Shown piece after piece: positions 50,879 to 59,643 of a stretch of DNA of 64,000 nucleotides. Source of the stretch: PSRF01 sp051000815 (GTDB lineage Bacteria; Acidobacteriota; Blastocatellia; Pyrinomonadales; Pyrinomonadaceae); assembly GCA_051000815.1 (NCBI GenBank), contig JBPCNX010000043.1, forward strand, positions 1 through 64,000, in the 5' to 3' direction. Position 1 is the first letter of the stretch. Each line of letters opens with the position of its first letter. Made by a program: the position numbers and the translations under genes. The notes beneath the pieces were generated by a model. It was not told the origin of the DNA. It saw only the letters and a program-made list of their open reading frames with translations, and searched no databases.

Positions 50879-51025
50879 ATGGCTAAGCCCACATTTCAGC
50901 CAAACAACAGACGTAGGGCCAAGACGCATGGTTTCCGGGCTCGCATGGCCACGAAGAACGGGAGATTGGTTCTGAAGCGAAGACGAGCTAAAGGGCGCAA
51001 GCGTTTGACACCTTCTCATTACTAA
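50879..51025 (+). CDS. rpmH: 50S ribosomal protein L34
   Basis: A 48-residue basic protein, read directly from the bases: Met-Ala-Lys-Pro-Thr-Phe-Gln-Pro-Asn-Asn-Arg-Arg-Arg-Ala-Lys-Thr-His-Gly-Phe-Arg and then a Lys/Arg-rich tail. This is the L34 pattern (Pro-Asn...Lys-Thr-His-Gly-Phe-Arg-x-Arg-Met). The AGGAG site lies 11 bases upstream of the ATG. It is the first gene of the rightward rpmH-rnpA-yidD-yidC cluster. Confidence 0.97.
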   Translation: MAKPTFQPNNRRRAKTHGFRARMATKNGRLVLKRRRAKGRKRLTPSHY

Positions 51026-51037
51026 GAATTGTCCGGT

Positions 51038-51412
51038 ATGCAAGCGCACCTTCGCGACAGCCGCGACTTCCAGAGGGTCTATAAAACGGGTAAGCGATAC
51101 GACGGCAAATTGATAACTGCGTTTGCGCTCCCTAATAAACACACGTATCACCGCCTGGGCATAACAGCATCAAGGAAAGCGTTGGGTAATGCCGTCGAGC
51201 GAAATCGAGCGAAGCGCCTGTTGCGAGAAACTTTCAGGTTGACCAAAACGTCTTTAGACGGCCTGCAAAGGAAATACGATTGGGTGTTGAATGGGCGGCG
51301 GGCCTTGCAGTCGGCGCGGATTAGTCAGCCGCTCGGCGAATTCCAGAAAATAGTCAACTCCGTCGCGAGTGAAGAAACAATAGACTGCTTGAATGAACAA
51401 CAACTGGCGTGA
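51038..51412 (+). CDS. rnpA: ribonuclease P protein component
   Basis: A 124-residue basic protein that assists the RNase P RNA in 5' maturation of tRNA. The signature Arg-Asn-Arg-Ala-Lys-Arg-Leu-Leu-Arg-Glu lies near residues 57-66, and Phe-Gln-Arg-Val-Tyr-Lys-Thr-Gly near residue 11. I use the ATG at 51038, 12 bp after rpmH; a TTG three codons upstream is possible. It overlaps the start of yidD (GTGA). Confidence 0.96.
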   Translation: MQAHLRDSRDFQRVYKTGKRYDGKLITAFALPNKHTYHRLGITASRKALGNAVERNRAKRLLRETFRLTKTSLDGLQRKYDWVLNGRRALQSARISQPLGEFQKIVNSVASEETIDCLNEQQLA

Positions 51413-51618
51413 AGACGATTTTAATTTCAATTCTCAGGTTTTATAAGCTAGCTATCTCTCCTCTGCTTCCGCCTTCCTGTCGATTCATTCCAACCTGTTC
51501 AGAATTTGCGATGGAGGCGATAACCCGACGAGGCGCGTTGCGAGGGAGTTTGCTCGCGCTACGCCGACTAGTGCGGTGCCATCCGTTCAATCCCGGTGGC
51601 TACGATCCAGTAAAGTGA
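51409..51618 (+). CDS. yidD: membrane protein insertion efficiency factor YidD
   Basis: A 69-residue protein starting at a GTG that overlaps the rnpA stop by 4 bases. The family signature Tyr-Lys-Leu-Ala-Ile-Ser-Pro-Leu-Leu-Pro-Pro-Ser-Cys-Arg-Phe, Pro-Thr-Cys-Ser and Cys-His-Pro-Phe-x-x-Gly-Gly-Tyr-Asp-Pro-Val is complete. It assists YidC, encoded 45 bp downstream, in membrane protein insertion. Confidence 0.96.
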   Translation: MKTILISILRFYKLAISPLLPPSCRFIPTCSEFAMEAITRRGALRGSLLALRRLVRCHPFNPGGYDPVK

Positions 51619-51663
51619 TATTCCAGAACAATCAAATTTGCGCTCAACGATTCTAGTTCTCCA

Positions 51664-53466
51664 ATGCAACAGAAGCGTTTACTACTTGCCTTATTGATCT
51701 CCATTGGAATCCTCTTTTCGTGGAGCTACTTCTTTGTCAAACCCACTGAACAACAGCCTGTAAAGGACACCACAGCGGCTGAGTCGCCGAGTCCGACCGC
51801 GTCAGTTTCTCCTCCTGATGCGACTCCGACCCCGACCCCAGTCAGTACACCAGTGGTGAACCAGACACAGGAGCCGCGGCGAACCTTAACCGTCAAGACT
51901 CCTTTGTACGAGGCTAAGTTTGATAGTCGGGGGGCCCAGGTCGTTAGCTGGATCATCAAGAAAAATAAGGATAGTGGTCGTGACATTCATTCGGTCGCGA
52001 GCAGCAAGAATAGTCTTGTGCCCCTGGAATTGGTTTCTCCCGAAGGGCTGAAGCGGGGGGAAGTTCCGCTGCAAATAACGATTGGGGACAACGCACTCGA
52101 CACAAACCTTTCTAACACCAGTTATACGATTGAAGGAACTGAATCAGCGACTGGTGACGTTGAGCTAAACCTGTCTGGTAGCGAAAAGAAGACGATCACA
52201 TTTCTTAGCCAGGAGGGATCTGGTCTTACGGTTTCCAAGAAGATAACTCTCGACGCAGAGAGATATACAGTGGACCTTGAGATGTTGATTAAGCGGGGCG
52301 ATCAGATTGTTCCGGCCAAACTGAGGATCGGACCCAGCATTGGTGATCAGGGCATACGGACCTACACCTTTTATTCGGTGGCCCCTGAAGGAATTGCAGC
52401 CTTCGCCGACAAGGTCGAACGACACACCGCACCTTCAATCAATGAAAACAAATCAACCCCGGACCGATTAGCTGTGTCAGGCTCGGTCGACTGGGCAGGC
52501 ATTGGTGATACGTACTTCGCAATGGTGGCCATCCCTTCTAACCGCGCTGAAGGCCTGGAATTTAGAACCGTTCAATACGACCACCAGGCCAATGGCAAAC
52601 CGGAGAAGCGCTATCTAATCGAAGCGCTGGTTCCCATTCCGACTGACGGCTCGCGCACGGTTATCTATGTAGGTCCAAAGGATCACTTCATCCTGACTGA
52701 GGGCAGTCAGGAAATAAGCGCCGCCGTTGGACGTCAAATCGACCTTGAGGGTCTGATTGATTATGGTTGGTTTACCTGGCTCTCGCGGCCAATTGCCATA
52801 CCCATTCTTAAGGCGATTCGTTGGCTCCACCGGATAACGAATAGCTATGGTCTCGCGATCATTCTCTTCACTATTGTGATTTATTCGCTCTTCTTCCCCC
52901 TTAAGTGGCGCTCATCGAAGGCGATGAAGAAAGCGCAAAAGCTGGCCCCTCGCATGAAGGAATTGCAGGAAAAGATCAAGGGGATGAAGCAGAGCGATCC
53001 GAAGTTGAAGGAGTTGCAAATGGAGCAACTCCGCCTGATGAAAGAGGGAAATCCGCTAGGCGGCTGTTTGCCTCTGCTGATTCAGATGCCGTTCTTATTC
53101 GCGCTTTATCGAGCGATCACTATCTCACTGGACTTCCGTCAAGCAAGCTTTCTTTGGTTACCCGACCTCTCTGCGGGTGATCCGCTTCATATTCTTGAGT
53201 TCTTGATGGCCGGCACGATGATCGTATTGCAATTGATCACGCCGGCCCCATCCGCGGATCCCATGCAGCGCAAGATGATGGCTATTGGGATGCCCCTTTT
53301 CATGCTTTATGTGCTTTGGGGCGCTCCGGCTGGTTTACTTGTCTACTGGCTGGTAGGAAATATAGTAGGATTTAGTCAACAATTTCTGATCAACTATTTG
53401 ACCAAGTCTGATGGTGAGATCCCTACGGAGAAGGCAAGCGCAACACCACTACGGAAAGGCTCATAG
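51664..53466 (+). CDS. yidC: membrane protein insertase YidC
   Basis: A 600-residue Gram-negative-type YidC. TM1 is at about residues 4-24. A Ser/Pro/Thr-rich linker (about 30-65) leads to a large periplasmic beta domain. TM2 to TM6 occupy about 380-590, including Trp-Arg-Ser-Ser-Lys-Ala-Met-Lys-Lys and Pro-Leu-Leu-Ile-Gln-Met-Pro. It inserts membrane proteins alone or with SecYEG. The periplasmic domain supports a diderm host. Confidence 0.97.
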   Translation: MQQKRLLLALLISIGILFSWSYFFVKPTEQQPVKDTTAAESPSPTASVSPPDATPTPTPVSTPVVNQTQEPRRTLTVKTPLYEAKFDSRGAQVVSWIIKKNKDSGRDIHSVASSKNSLVPLELVSPEGLKRGEVPLQITIGDNALDTNLSNTSYTIEGTESATGDVELNLSGSEKKTITFLSQEGSGLTVSKKITLDAERYTVDLEMLIKRGDQIVPAKLRIGPSIGDQGIRTYTFYSVAPEGIAAFADKVERHTAPSINENKSTPDRLAVSGSVDWAGIGDTYFAMVAIPSNRAEGLEFRTVQYDHQANGKPEKRYLIEALVPIPTDGSRTVIYVGPKDHFILTEGSQEISAAVGRQIDLEGLIDYGWFTWLSRPIAIPILKAIRWLHRITNSYGLAIILFTIVIYSLFFPLKWRSSKAMKKAQKLAPRMKELQEKIKGMKQSDPKLKELQMEQLRLMKEGNPLGGCLPLLIQMPFLFALYRAITISLDFRQASFLWLPDLSAGDPLHILEFLMAGTMIVLQLITPAPSADPMQRKMMAIGMPLFMLYVLWGAPAGLLVYWLVGNIVGFSQQFLINYLTKSDGEIPTEKASATPLRKGS

Positions 53467-53506
53467 TCTGGAACTGTAACGCACATCGGCTGGACGGAAC
53501 TTAAGG

Positions 53507-53968
53507 ATGAACGAAACTTACCAGCAAGCAGCAAAGTTTCTCGAATCGATCTTCGAGAAATCCGGTCTTGAGCTTCAGGTCACGCTTGATGACGCAGGGG
53601 GGCGGTTCACCATAAATCTTGATGGCCGCGACGCCGAACTGCTTCAAGCTGATGGCGCCGAAGTACTGGAAGCTCTGCAGCACATTCTTAATCAGGCGTT
53701 CGGAAGGAATTTATTCGGTAGCGAGCGCATTATTTGCGATGTCCAGGGATTCCGCGCTACACGTGAAGCAGAGTTGCGCGCGATGGCCCAACATGCGGCA
53801 GCTCAAGTTAGAGCAAGCGGGGTAGCGTTTACTTTTGGCGCTATGAATGCCAACGAGCGTCGGATCCTTCACCTCACACTTGCGGATAGCGAAGATTTAC
53901 AGACTGAGTCTATCGGAGAATCAAGGGACCGCCGACTCAGGGTTACCCTCAAGACCGCTACAAAATAG
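53507..53968 (+). CDS. jag: KH/R3H RNA-binding protein Jag (KhpB)
   Basis: A 153-residue protein with a KH domain (about residues 5-80) and an R3H domain (about 90-150, Asn-Ala-Asn-Glu-Arg-Arg-Ile-Leu-His). It lacks the N-terminal Jag_N domain seen in Firmicutes. It sits between yidC and mnmE, its usual place. The RNA targets are unknown. Confidence 0.92.
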   Translation: MNETYQQAAKFLESIFEKSGLELQVTLDDAGGRFTINLDGRDAELLQADGAEVLEALQHILNQAFGRNLFGSERIICDVQGFRATREAELRAMAQHAAAQVRASGVAFTFGAMNANERRILHLTLADSEDLQTESIGESRDRRLRVTLKTATK

Positions 53969-54008
53969 AATTTTCCCGCATTTTCTAGAGGGTCATTGCG
54001 GATCACAG

Positions 54009-55364
54009 ATGGACGCGATTGTCGCACTTTCAACAGCTGCGGGTCGTAGCGCGATCGGAGTTATACGCGTCAGCGGATCAGACTCCTTGGCTATCGCCCG
54101 GTCTTTAGTTGGTGACGAACACTTATCACTCCTACCCGGACAAGTCGCTCTGCGGAGCCTCAGGCCGGTTGGCCGCGCTGAGATTTTGGATCGTGCACTG
54201 CTAACCTATTTTCAAGCGCCGAATTCCTACACTGGAGAAGATGTGCTGGAGATCAGTTGTCACGGCTCGCCTGTAATTCTCCGTCAGGTGATCGACTTCA
54301 TCCTCTTATGCGGCGGACGACTGGCGGATCCTGGTGAGTTTACCTTGCGGGCGCTTAGTAACGGGAAGTTAAATCTGACTCAGGCTGTCGCGGTCCGGGA
54401 TTTGATCAACGCAAGGACTGAGCAGGCGGCTAAACAGGCAATTAGACAACTCAAGGGAGAGCTCTCTCTACGATTACAGCCGACGAAGGAAAGGCTGATT
54501 CAAATAATAGTTAAGCTTGAGTCAGCCCTGGAGTTTGTTGAAGATGACTTGCCGCAACTCGAAAAGGCGAGTCTTGAAAGGAGCCTGTCTGAGTTAATTG
54601 GTGAGCTGACCGGATTGGCAGCAACTTTTGATCTTGGACACTTGTTGCGCGACGGCCTGAGAGTTACTATTACGGGGCGACCGAATGTCGGTAAGTCCAG
54701 TCTCTTCAATAAGTTAGTGGAATATGACCGCGCAATCGTTACTCAGATTCCAGGAACAACCCGCGACAGTTTAACAGAGGCTATTAGTCTCAGTGGAGTG
54801 CCAATTCTTTTGTCCGATACTGCGGGTGTGCGCGCGTCGGAAGATCAAATAGAAAGACTAGGAGTCGAGCGAAGTCGTCAGTCAATCGCCGACTCGGATC
54901 TCGCTTTGGTAGTTGTCGACGGGTCGGAAGAGCTCACTGCTGACGATCTTGACGTTCTATCAGAAGCAGCTGCGGTCCGACATGTCATTGTTCGTAACAA
55001 GAGTGATCTTCCGTCCTTTGGAAGGGATCTGGAGCCCTTCAATTCAGACGCGCTTACGATTAAGGTTTCAGCGTTGTCGAACTACGGTCTCGACGAACTG
55101 CGAGCTGCTATAATCTCATCATTCGGTTTAGCTGAGACGATTGATTCCGGATTGCTGGTCACCGACGCGCGCCAACACGATCTCTTAGGTCAAGCGGTCT
55201 CCGAGCTTCAGTCCTCTGCAAGGCTGATAGACCAGGGAGCAAGTGAGGAATTGATAGTACTTGGTTTACAGAACGGTCTGCGGTTCATGGGGCAGATCAC
55301 TGGCGAAACTACGACCGAAGAAATCTTGACAGAAATATTCTCGACCTTCTGTATTGGCAAATGA
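54009..55364 (+). CDS. mnmE: tRNA uridine-5-carboxymethylaminomethyl GTPase MnmE
   Basis: A 451-residue GTPase that with MnmG modifies U34 of certain tRNAs. It starts Met-Asp-Ala-Ile-Val-Ala-Leu-Ser-Thr-Ala-Ala-Gly-Arg at 54009; a frame extending upstream overlaps jag and lacks this motif. The G1 motif is Gly-Arg-Pro-Asn-Val-Gly-Lys-Ser-Ser, G3 is Asp-Thr-Ala-Gly and G4 is Asn-Lys-Ser-Asp. The C-terminus Cys-Ile-Gly-Lys is canonical. It overlaps mnmG by four bases (ATGA). Confidence 0.97.
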   Translation: MDAIVALSTAAGRSAIGVIRVSGSDSLAIARSLVGDEHLSLLPGQVALRSLRPVGRAEILDRALLTYFQAPNSYTGEDVLEISCHGSPVILRQVIDFILLCGGRLADPGEFTLRALSNGKLNLTQAVAVRDLINARTEQAAKQAIRQLKGELSLRLQPTKERLIQIIVKLESALEFVEDDLPQLEKASLERSLSELIGELTGLAATFDLGHLLRDGLRVTITGRPNVGKSSLFNKLVEYDRAIVTQIPGTTRDSLTEAISLSGVPILLSDTAGVRASEDQIERLGVERSRQSIADSDLALVVVDGSEELTADDLDVLSEAAAVRHVIVRNKSDLPSFGRDLEPFNSDALTIKVSALSNYGLDELRAAIISSFGLAETIDSGLLVTDARQHDLLGQAVSELQSSARLIDQGASEELIVLGLQNGLRFMGQITGETTTEEILTEIFSTFCIGK

Positions 55365-57256
55365 AAATGGGCTTCGACGAAGATTTTGATGTCATCGTGA
55401 TCGGGGGAGGCCACGCAGGATGTGAAGCAGCGTCGGCGGCCGCACGTTTGGGATCTCAGACAGCACTCGTCACTCTGAATTTGGATCTGATTGGCCAGAT
55501 GTCGTGCAATCCGGCTATTGGTGGTATTGCCAAGGGTCACCTTGTTCGAGAGATGGACGCGCTTGGTGGGATAATGGGGCGCGTTGCGGATCGTTCAGGT
55601 ATTCACTTCCGCCTCCTAAATCGTTCTAGAGGTCGAGCTGTCCAATCACCGCGGGCTCAGGCAAATCGATCTCTGTACCGCAGGGAGATGAGGCTTGCGC
55701 TCGAGAACACGCCAAACCTGCATTTGCGCCAAGGGACGGTCATAGATCTCATTGTTGTTGACGGCTGCATTCTAGGCATCAATCTACAGGACGGCCGCAG
55801 GCTGGCGGCTCGTTCCGTCGTAGTGGCAACGGGCACATTCTTGAACGGGGTAGTTCATACCGGTCGCCGCCGCTACAGTGCAGGTCGGGCAGGCGAGCCC
55901 GCCTCAATTGAACTTGCGGAGTCCCTGAGGTGTCTGGGCTTCCCTGTGGGACGGCTAAAGACGGGAACGCCACCGCGCTTGGATGGACGGACGATTGATT
56001 GGGAGGCATTTGAACCCCAACGTCCCGATGAACATCCGGTTCCCTTCTCGTTTGCTTCCGACCGGATACTTCAGTCTCAGACGCCTTGCTACATTGGCTA
56101 TACGACGACTGAAATCCATGATGCGATCCGGGCGAATCTGGCTGAATCGCCCCTTTATTCGGGCCAGATCAAGGGAGTTGGTCCGAGATACTGTCCTTCG
56201 ATCGAGGATAAAATTGTAAAGTTCGCCGGCAAGGATCGGCATCAATTGTTTCTCGAGCCGGAGGGAGATGAGACGAATGAGGTCTACCTCAATGGCTTTT
56301 CAACATCTCTTCCGGCAGGACTGCAACAAGACCTAGTTCGTTTGATACCCGGACTTCAAGAGACAAAGATCATAAGGCCAGGATATGCGATTGAATACGA
56401 TTATGTGGACCCCCGCGAGTTGGGCCCCGATCTCCAAACGCACCGGGTTCATGGGCTCTTTCATGCTGGCCAGATTAACGGGACAACTGGCTACGAGGAG
56501 GCGGGATGCCAGGGGCTCATCGCCGGAATCAACGCTTCCTTGAACAGTCGGAAGCGAACAGGCTTTCGGTTAAGTCGACATGAGTCATATATCGGCGTTC
56601 TTATTGACGATCTTATTACGCAAGGTGTAGATGAGCCGTACAGGGTATTCACTTCGCGGGCCGAGAATCGACTAGAGTTGCGTTATGACAATGCTGACGA
56701 AAGACTGCAACCACACGGCCGGCGGATTGGTCTTGTCGGAGACCGCGACTGGGAACGTTTCAATGCTCGTCGGGATCGGCTTTCAAAAGCGGCACGGGCT
56801 CTAGCAAGCGTGCGACTTCGCCGATCTGATCCCGCATATGCAGCGTTGACGGCGATGTTGGGAGCTGATTTGGGCGATTCGTTAACACTAGAGCAACTGA
56901 GTAAGCGAGCCGGAGTAACAGCGGAAACGATTCATTCGTTAACGGGTTTGTCTTCTGAGGTCACGAGCCGGGATGTTGAAACCGTAATAGCGAGCGCCAT
57001 TTACAAAGGCTACATTGAACATCAACGTCAGAATTCTCAGCGGCTAAACAGTCACGACGGCTTGAAGATACCGGTAGAATTTAATTTTCGAACGATTAGC
57101 AGCTTATCTACTGAGATGGTTGAAAGACTTGAGCAGGCGCGGCCCATAACTTTTGGGGACGCTCGGAGAATTAAGGGCTTGACGGGCTCAGCTTTGACTA
57201 CTCTCCTGGTGAGTTTGAGCGAGCAGAAAAGAGAACGGTTTACTGAAAACTCATGA
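55361..57256 (+). CDS. mnmG: tRNA uridine-5-carboxymethylaminomethyl modification enzyme MnmG
   Basis: A 631-residue FAD enzyme, partner of MnmE. The FAD motif Gly-Gly-Gly-His-Ala-Gly-Cys-Glu-Ala lies near residues 15-23. Signatures Cys-Asn-Pro-Ala-Ile-Gly-Gly-Ile-Ala-Lys-Gly-His and Gly-Arg-Leu-Lys-Thr-Gly-Thr-Pro-Pro-Arg are present. The C-terminal helical domain that contacts MnmE is complete. The next gene is parA, without rsmG between them. Confidence 0.97.
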   Translation: MKMGFDEDFDVIVIGGGHAGCEAASAAARLGSQTALVTLNLDLIGQMSCNPAIGGIAKGHLVREMDALGGIMGRVADRSGIHFRLLNRSRGRAVQSPRAQANRSLYRREMRLALENTPNLHLRQGTVIDLIVVDGCILGINLQDGRRLAARSVVVATGTFLNGVVHTGRRRYSAGRAGEPASIELAESLRCLGFPVGRLKTGTPPRLDGRTIDWEAFEPQRPDEHPVPFSFASDRILQSQTPCYIGYTTTEIHDAIRANLAESPLYSGQIKGVGPRYCPSIEDKIVKFAGKDRHQLFLEPEGDETNEVYLNGFSTSLPAGLQQDLVRLIPGLQETKIIRPGYAIEYDYVDPRELGPDLQTHRVHGLFHAGQINGTTGYEEAGCQGLIAGINASLNSRKRTGFRLSRHESYIGVLIDDLITQGVDEPYRVFTSRAENRLELRYDNADERLQPHGRRIGLVGDRDWERFNARRDRLSKAARALASVRLRRSDPAYAALTAMLGADLGDSLTLEQLSKRAGVTAETIHSLTGLSSEVTSRDVETVIASAIYKGYIEHQRQNSQRLNSHDGLKIPVEFNFRTISSLSTEMVERLEQARPITFGDARRIKGLTGSALTTLLVSLSEQKRERFTENS

Positions 57257-57275
57257 AAGGCCCTTCGTTTGTAGG

Positions 57276-57291
57276 CGGGACACGTGAAACA
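57276..57291. promoter_or_regulatory. degenerate parS-like site
   Basis: The 16-mer CGGGACACGTGAAACA matches the parS consensus TGTTTCACGTGAAACA at 12 of 16 positions, with the whole right half intact. It lies between mnmG and parA, as centromere sites often do near parAB. The poor left half makes strong ParB binding uncertain. Confidence 0.4.
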
Positions 57292-57377
57292 TTCTGTCAA
57301 AGCACTCACAACTAATGCGATCAAATAGCACTTTGAGCAGACACCAGATCCCCGCTTCGATGTCTGTGACCTAATCC

Positions 57378-58166
57378 ATGATGGCAAAAATCATCGCAGT
57401 TGCGAATCAAAAGGGCGGAGTCGGTAAGACGACCACGGCTGTTAATCTGGCAGCGGTCATGGCCAGTAGAGGCCTAAGGGTGCTGCTTGTGGACTCCGAT
57501 CCTCAAGCAAACGCAACTTCTGGGGTTGGGATTGAGCGAGGGAGTTTCCGACGAAGCCTATATCATGTTGTTGTATTAGGTGAGCCGTTACAATCTTCGC
57601 TGCTTCCGACTGAAATCCCTAACCTTCGAGTGGTTCCAGCCAACAAGGATTTGGCTGGCGCCGAAATAGAGCTTGTTGAGATTGAAAATAGAGAATCTCG
57701 GCTTCGCGAAGCGCTTAGGCCGGTGGAGACAGACTTCGACCTAATAATAATAGATTGTCCTCCCTCCCTGGGCCTTCTCACCCTTAACGCCCTCACGTCA
57801 GCGAAGTCCCTTTTGGTCCCGATCCAAGCCGAATATTATGCCTTGGAGGGCGTCACAGAGCTCTTCGACACTCTCGCGCGAGTCCGCCGTTTGCACAATC
57901 CGACCTTGGCAATCGAAGGCCTCCTTCTCACGATGTACGATGAGCGCACTAATCTATCGGTCGCTGTCGCGGCCGACTTGCGTGATTTCTATGGCCAACA
58001 AGTATTCGCAACGGTTATACCTAGAAACGTAAGACTCGCTGAGGCGCCGAGTTATGGCAAACCAATAATTCTCTATGATCCACATTCAAAAGGATGTGAG
58101 GCATACATGGAGCTATCCAAGGAGATCTACGCCTATGATACGCAGACCGCTTGGCCGGGGACTTGA
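57378..58166 (+). CDS. parA: chromosome partitioning ATPase ParA (Soj)
   Basis: A 262-residue deviant Walker ATPase. The motif Lys-Gly-Gly-Val-Gly-Lys-Thr-Thr lies at residues 12-19. Asp-Ser-Asp-Pro-Gln-Ala-Asn and Ile-Ile-Asp-Cys-Pro-Pro-Ser complete the fold. It moves ParB-parS complexes and in some bacteria regulates DnaA. Its last 32 bases overlap parB. Confidence 0.96.
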   Translation: MMAKIIAVANQKGGVGKTTTAVNLAAVMASRGLRVLLVDSDPQANATSGVGIERGSFRRSLYHVVVLGEPLQSSLLPTEIPNLRVVPANKDLAGAEIELVEIENRESRLREALRPVETDFDLIIIDCPPSLGLLTLNALTSAKSLLVPIQAEYYALEGVTELFDTLARVRRLHNPTLAIEGLLLTMYDERTNLSVAVAADLRDFYGQQVFATVIPRNVRLAEAPSYGKPIILYDPHSKGCEAYMELSKEIYAYDTQTAWPGT

Positions 58167-58998
58167 GGCGCTGCTGTCGGTTGAGGCGCCTGTCCCAGGC
58201 AATGAATCCATTGAAGTAGATGTCGCTCTAATCGAGCCTGGCTCAATGCAACCAAGGACTCGGTTTAATGAAGGAAAGCTGCAGGGGTTGGCCCAGTCGA
58301 TTCGATCGAATGGAATAGTTCAACCGTTGTTGGTTAGACACCGAGGTGGACGCTATGAGCTGATAGCAGGGGAACGGCGCTGGCGCGCTGCCAAATTAGC
58401 TGGCTTGAAAAAAGTACCGGTATTGATACGTGATTTTCCGGACGAGAAGTTGCTGGAACTTGCCTTGATCGAAAACATTCAGCGCGAGAACCTGGACGCA
58501 ATTGAGGAAGCTCACGCCTACAAGAGTCTTCTCGAGAACATTGGATTAACCCAAGAATCGTTGGCAGAGAAGGTTGGCAGAGACCGCTCCTACATCACAA
58601 ACTACTTGCGTCTGCTGCGCCTGCCTCTTGACATTCAAATTCTCTTGCAGGATGAGAAGATATCCACGGGCCATGCTCGCACCCTACTTGGGGTTAGTGA
58701 TGTTGTTTTGCAGCGTCAGATAGCCCGAAAGATAGTGGACCGCGGGTTATCAGTTAGAGAGACGGAGAGGATCATTCAGGACTTAGTAAAGGGGCGGTCA
58801 AAATCCGACCAGATAAAGAAGAGCCAGGTGCAGGATCCTAATTTACGCGCCTTTGAGTCAAAGCTCAGACGACGCTTCGGGACTCAAGTACGAATTACAA
58901 GCAAGCCCGGAACCGACAAGGGGCAAATTCAGATTGATTTCTTCAGTCTTAGCGACTTTGAACGCATCTGTACGCTTTTGGGACCACGTAGCACATGA
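58135..58998 (+). CDS. parB: chromosome partitioning protein ParB (Spo0J)
   Basis: A 287-residue CTP-dependent clamp protein. I use the ATG at 58135 after AAGGAG inside parA; an in-frame start farther upstream is unlikely. The N-terminal Arg-Arg-Pro-Leu-Gly-Arg-Gly-Leu, the Gly-Glu-Arg-Arg-Trp-Arg-Ala-Ala motif (about residues 80-87) and the helix-turn-helix (Thr-Gln-Glu-Ser-Leu-Ala-Glu-Lys-Val) are clear. It binds parS sites near the origin. Confidence 0.96.
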   Translation: MIRRPLGRGLEALLSVEAPVPGNESIEVDVALIEPGSMQPRTRFNEGKLQGLAQSIRSNGIVQPLLVRHRGGRYELIAGERRWRAAKLAGLKKVPVLIRDFPDEKLLELALIENIQRENLDAIEEAHAYKSLLENIGLTQESLAEKVGRDRSYITNYLRLLRLPLDIQILLQDEKISTGHARTLLGVSDVVLQRQIARKIVDRGLSVRETERIIQDLVKGRSKSDQIKKSQVQDPNLRAFESKLRRRFGTQVRITSKPGTDKGQIQIDFFSLSDFERICTLLGPRST

Positions 58999-59169
58999 TA
59001 CCGCGCGCTATATTATACACGGGCCGTCTGAGCGCGGGATTTAATAAATACAGTTCGAAAGTGAAGGGTAGTGTCCATCAAGTGGGTTTGTTGACGGTAT
59101 TTGTGCTGGCGTGATAGGGTTAGCCCTTTTTGTGGGAGTGGGATTTCTCCTTTCAGTAGCTAGGGCGTG

Positions 59170-59643
59170 ATGGGTAACACTTTTCTGGGTTTAGCTCAGG
59201 GTTCAATTCAGTTGGTGCCAGACGGCACGCTGCTTATCCATGTTGGACTGATTTTGGTGATGATCGCGGTTCTGAATCGGACCCTCTTCCGGCCAATTAA
59301 TAAGATTCTTCAACGGCGAGAGATGATGGGAGAAGAGGCTAGGGATGAGGCAGTACGAATTAGCGCATCGGCAAATAAGAGAGTGGCCGAATACGAAGCA
59401 GCCTTGCGAAAGGCTCGCGGGGATGGATACCGTGAAGCCGAACTTGCTCGACTTCAGGGGTTGAGCGAGAGTGAGTCAAAGTTGTCATCGACTAGGGAGG
59501 AGATAAAGAAACTGGTGCATATGGAAAAGCTAGCGCTTGAAGATCAGTCTGATCAGGCTCGGCGCGTGCTCGCAGCAGAGGCTGAAGCAGTGGCAGTCGA
59601 AATTCGCAACCGAATTTTGAAATCTTCCAGGAGTGACGGCTAG
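59170..59643 (+). CDS. atpF: ATP synthase F0 subunit b-like (b')
   Basis: A 157-residue protein with one N-terminal membrane helix (about residues 15-38) then a long charged coiled coil. An N-terminal Leu-Phe-Arg-Pro-Ile-Asn segment after the helix is typical of b/b'. A GTG directly precedes the ATG. It is the first of two b-type genes; two different b subunits occur in several lineages. It overlaps the next gene by one base. Confidence 0.85.
   Translation: MGNTFLGLAQGSIQLVPDGTLLIHVGLILVMIAVLNRTLFRPINKILQRREMMGEEARDEAVRISASANKRVAEYEAALRKARGDGYREAELARLQGLSESESKLSSTREEIKKLVHMEKLALEDQSDQARRVLAAEAEAVAVEIRNRILKSSRSDG

Noticed and set aside
59001..59037. Possible terminator after parB (CCGCGC/GCGCGG)
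   Set aside because: Only a 6-bp stem with a 25-base loop and no clear T run.
59091..59118. TTGACG and GATAGG as an ATP synthase promoter
   Set aside because: The -10 match is poor and the 3' bases are not convincing; not called.
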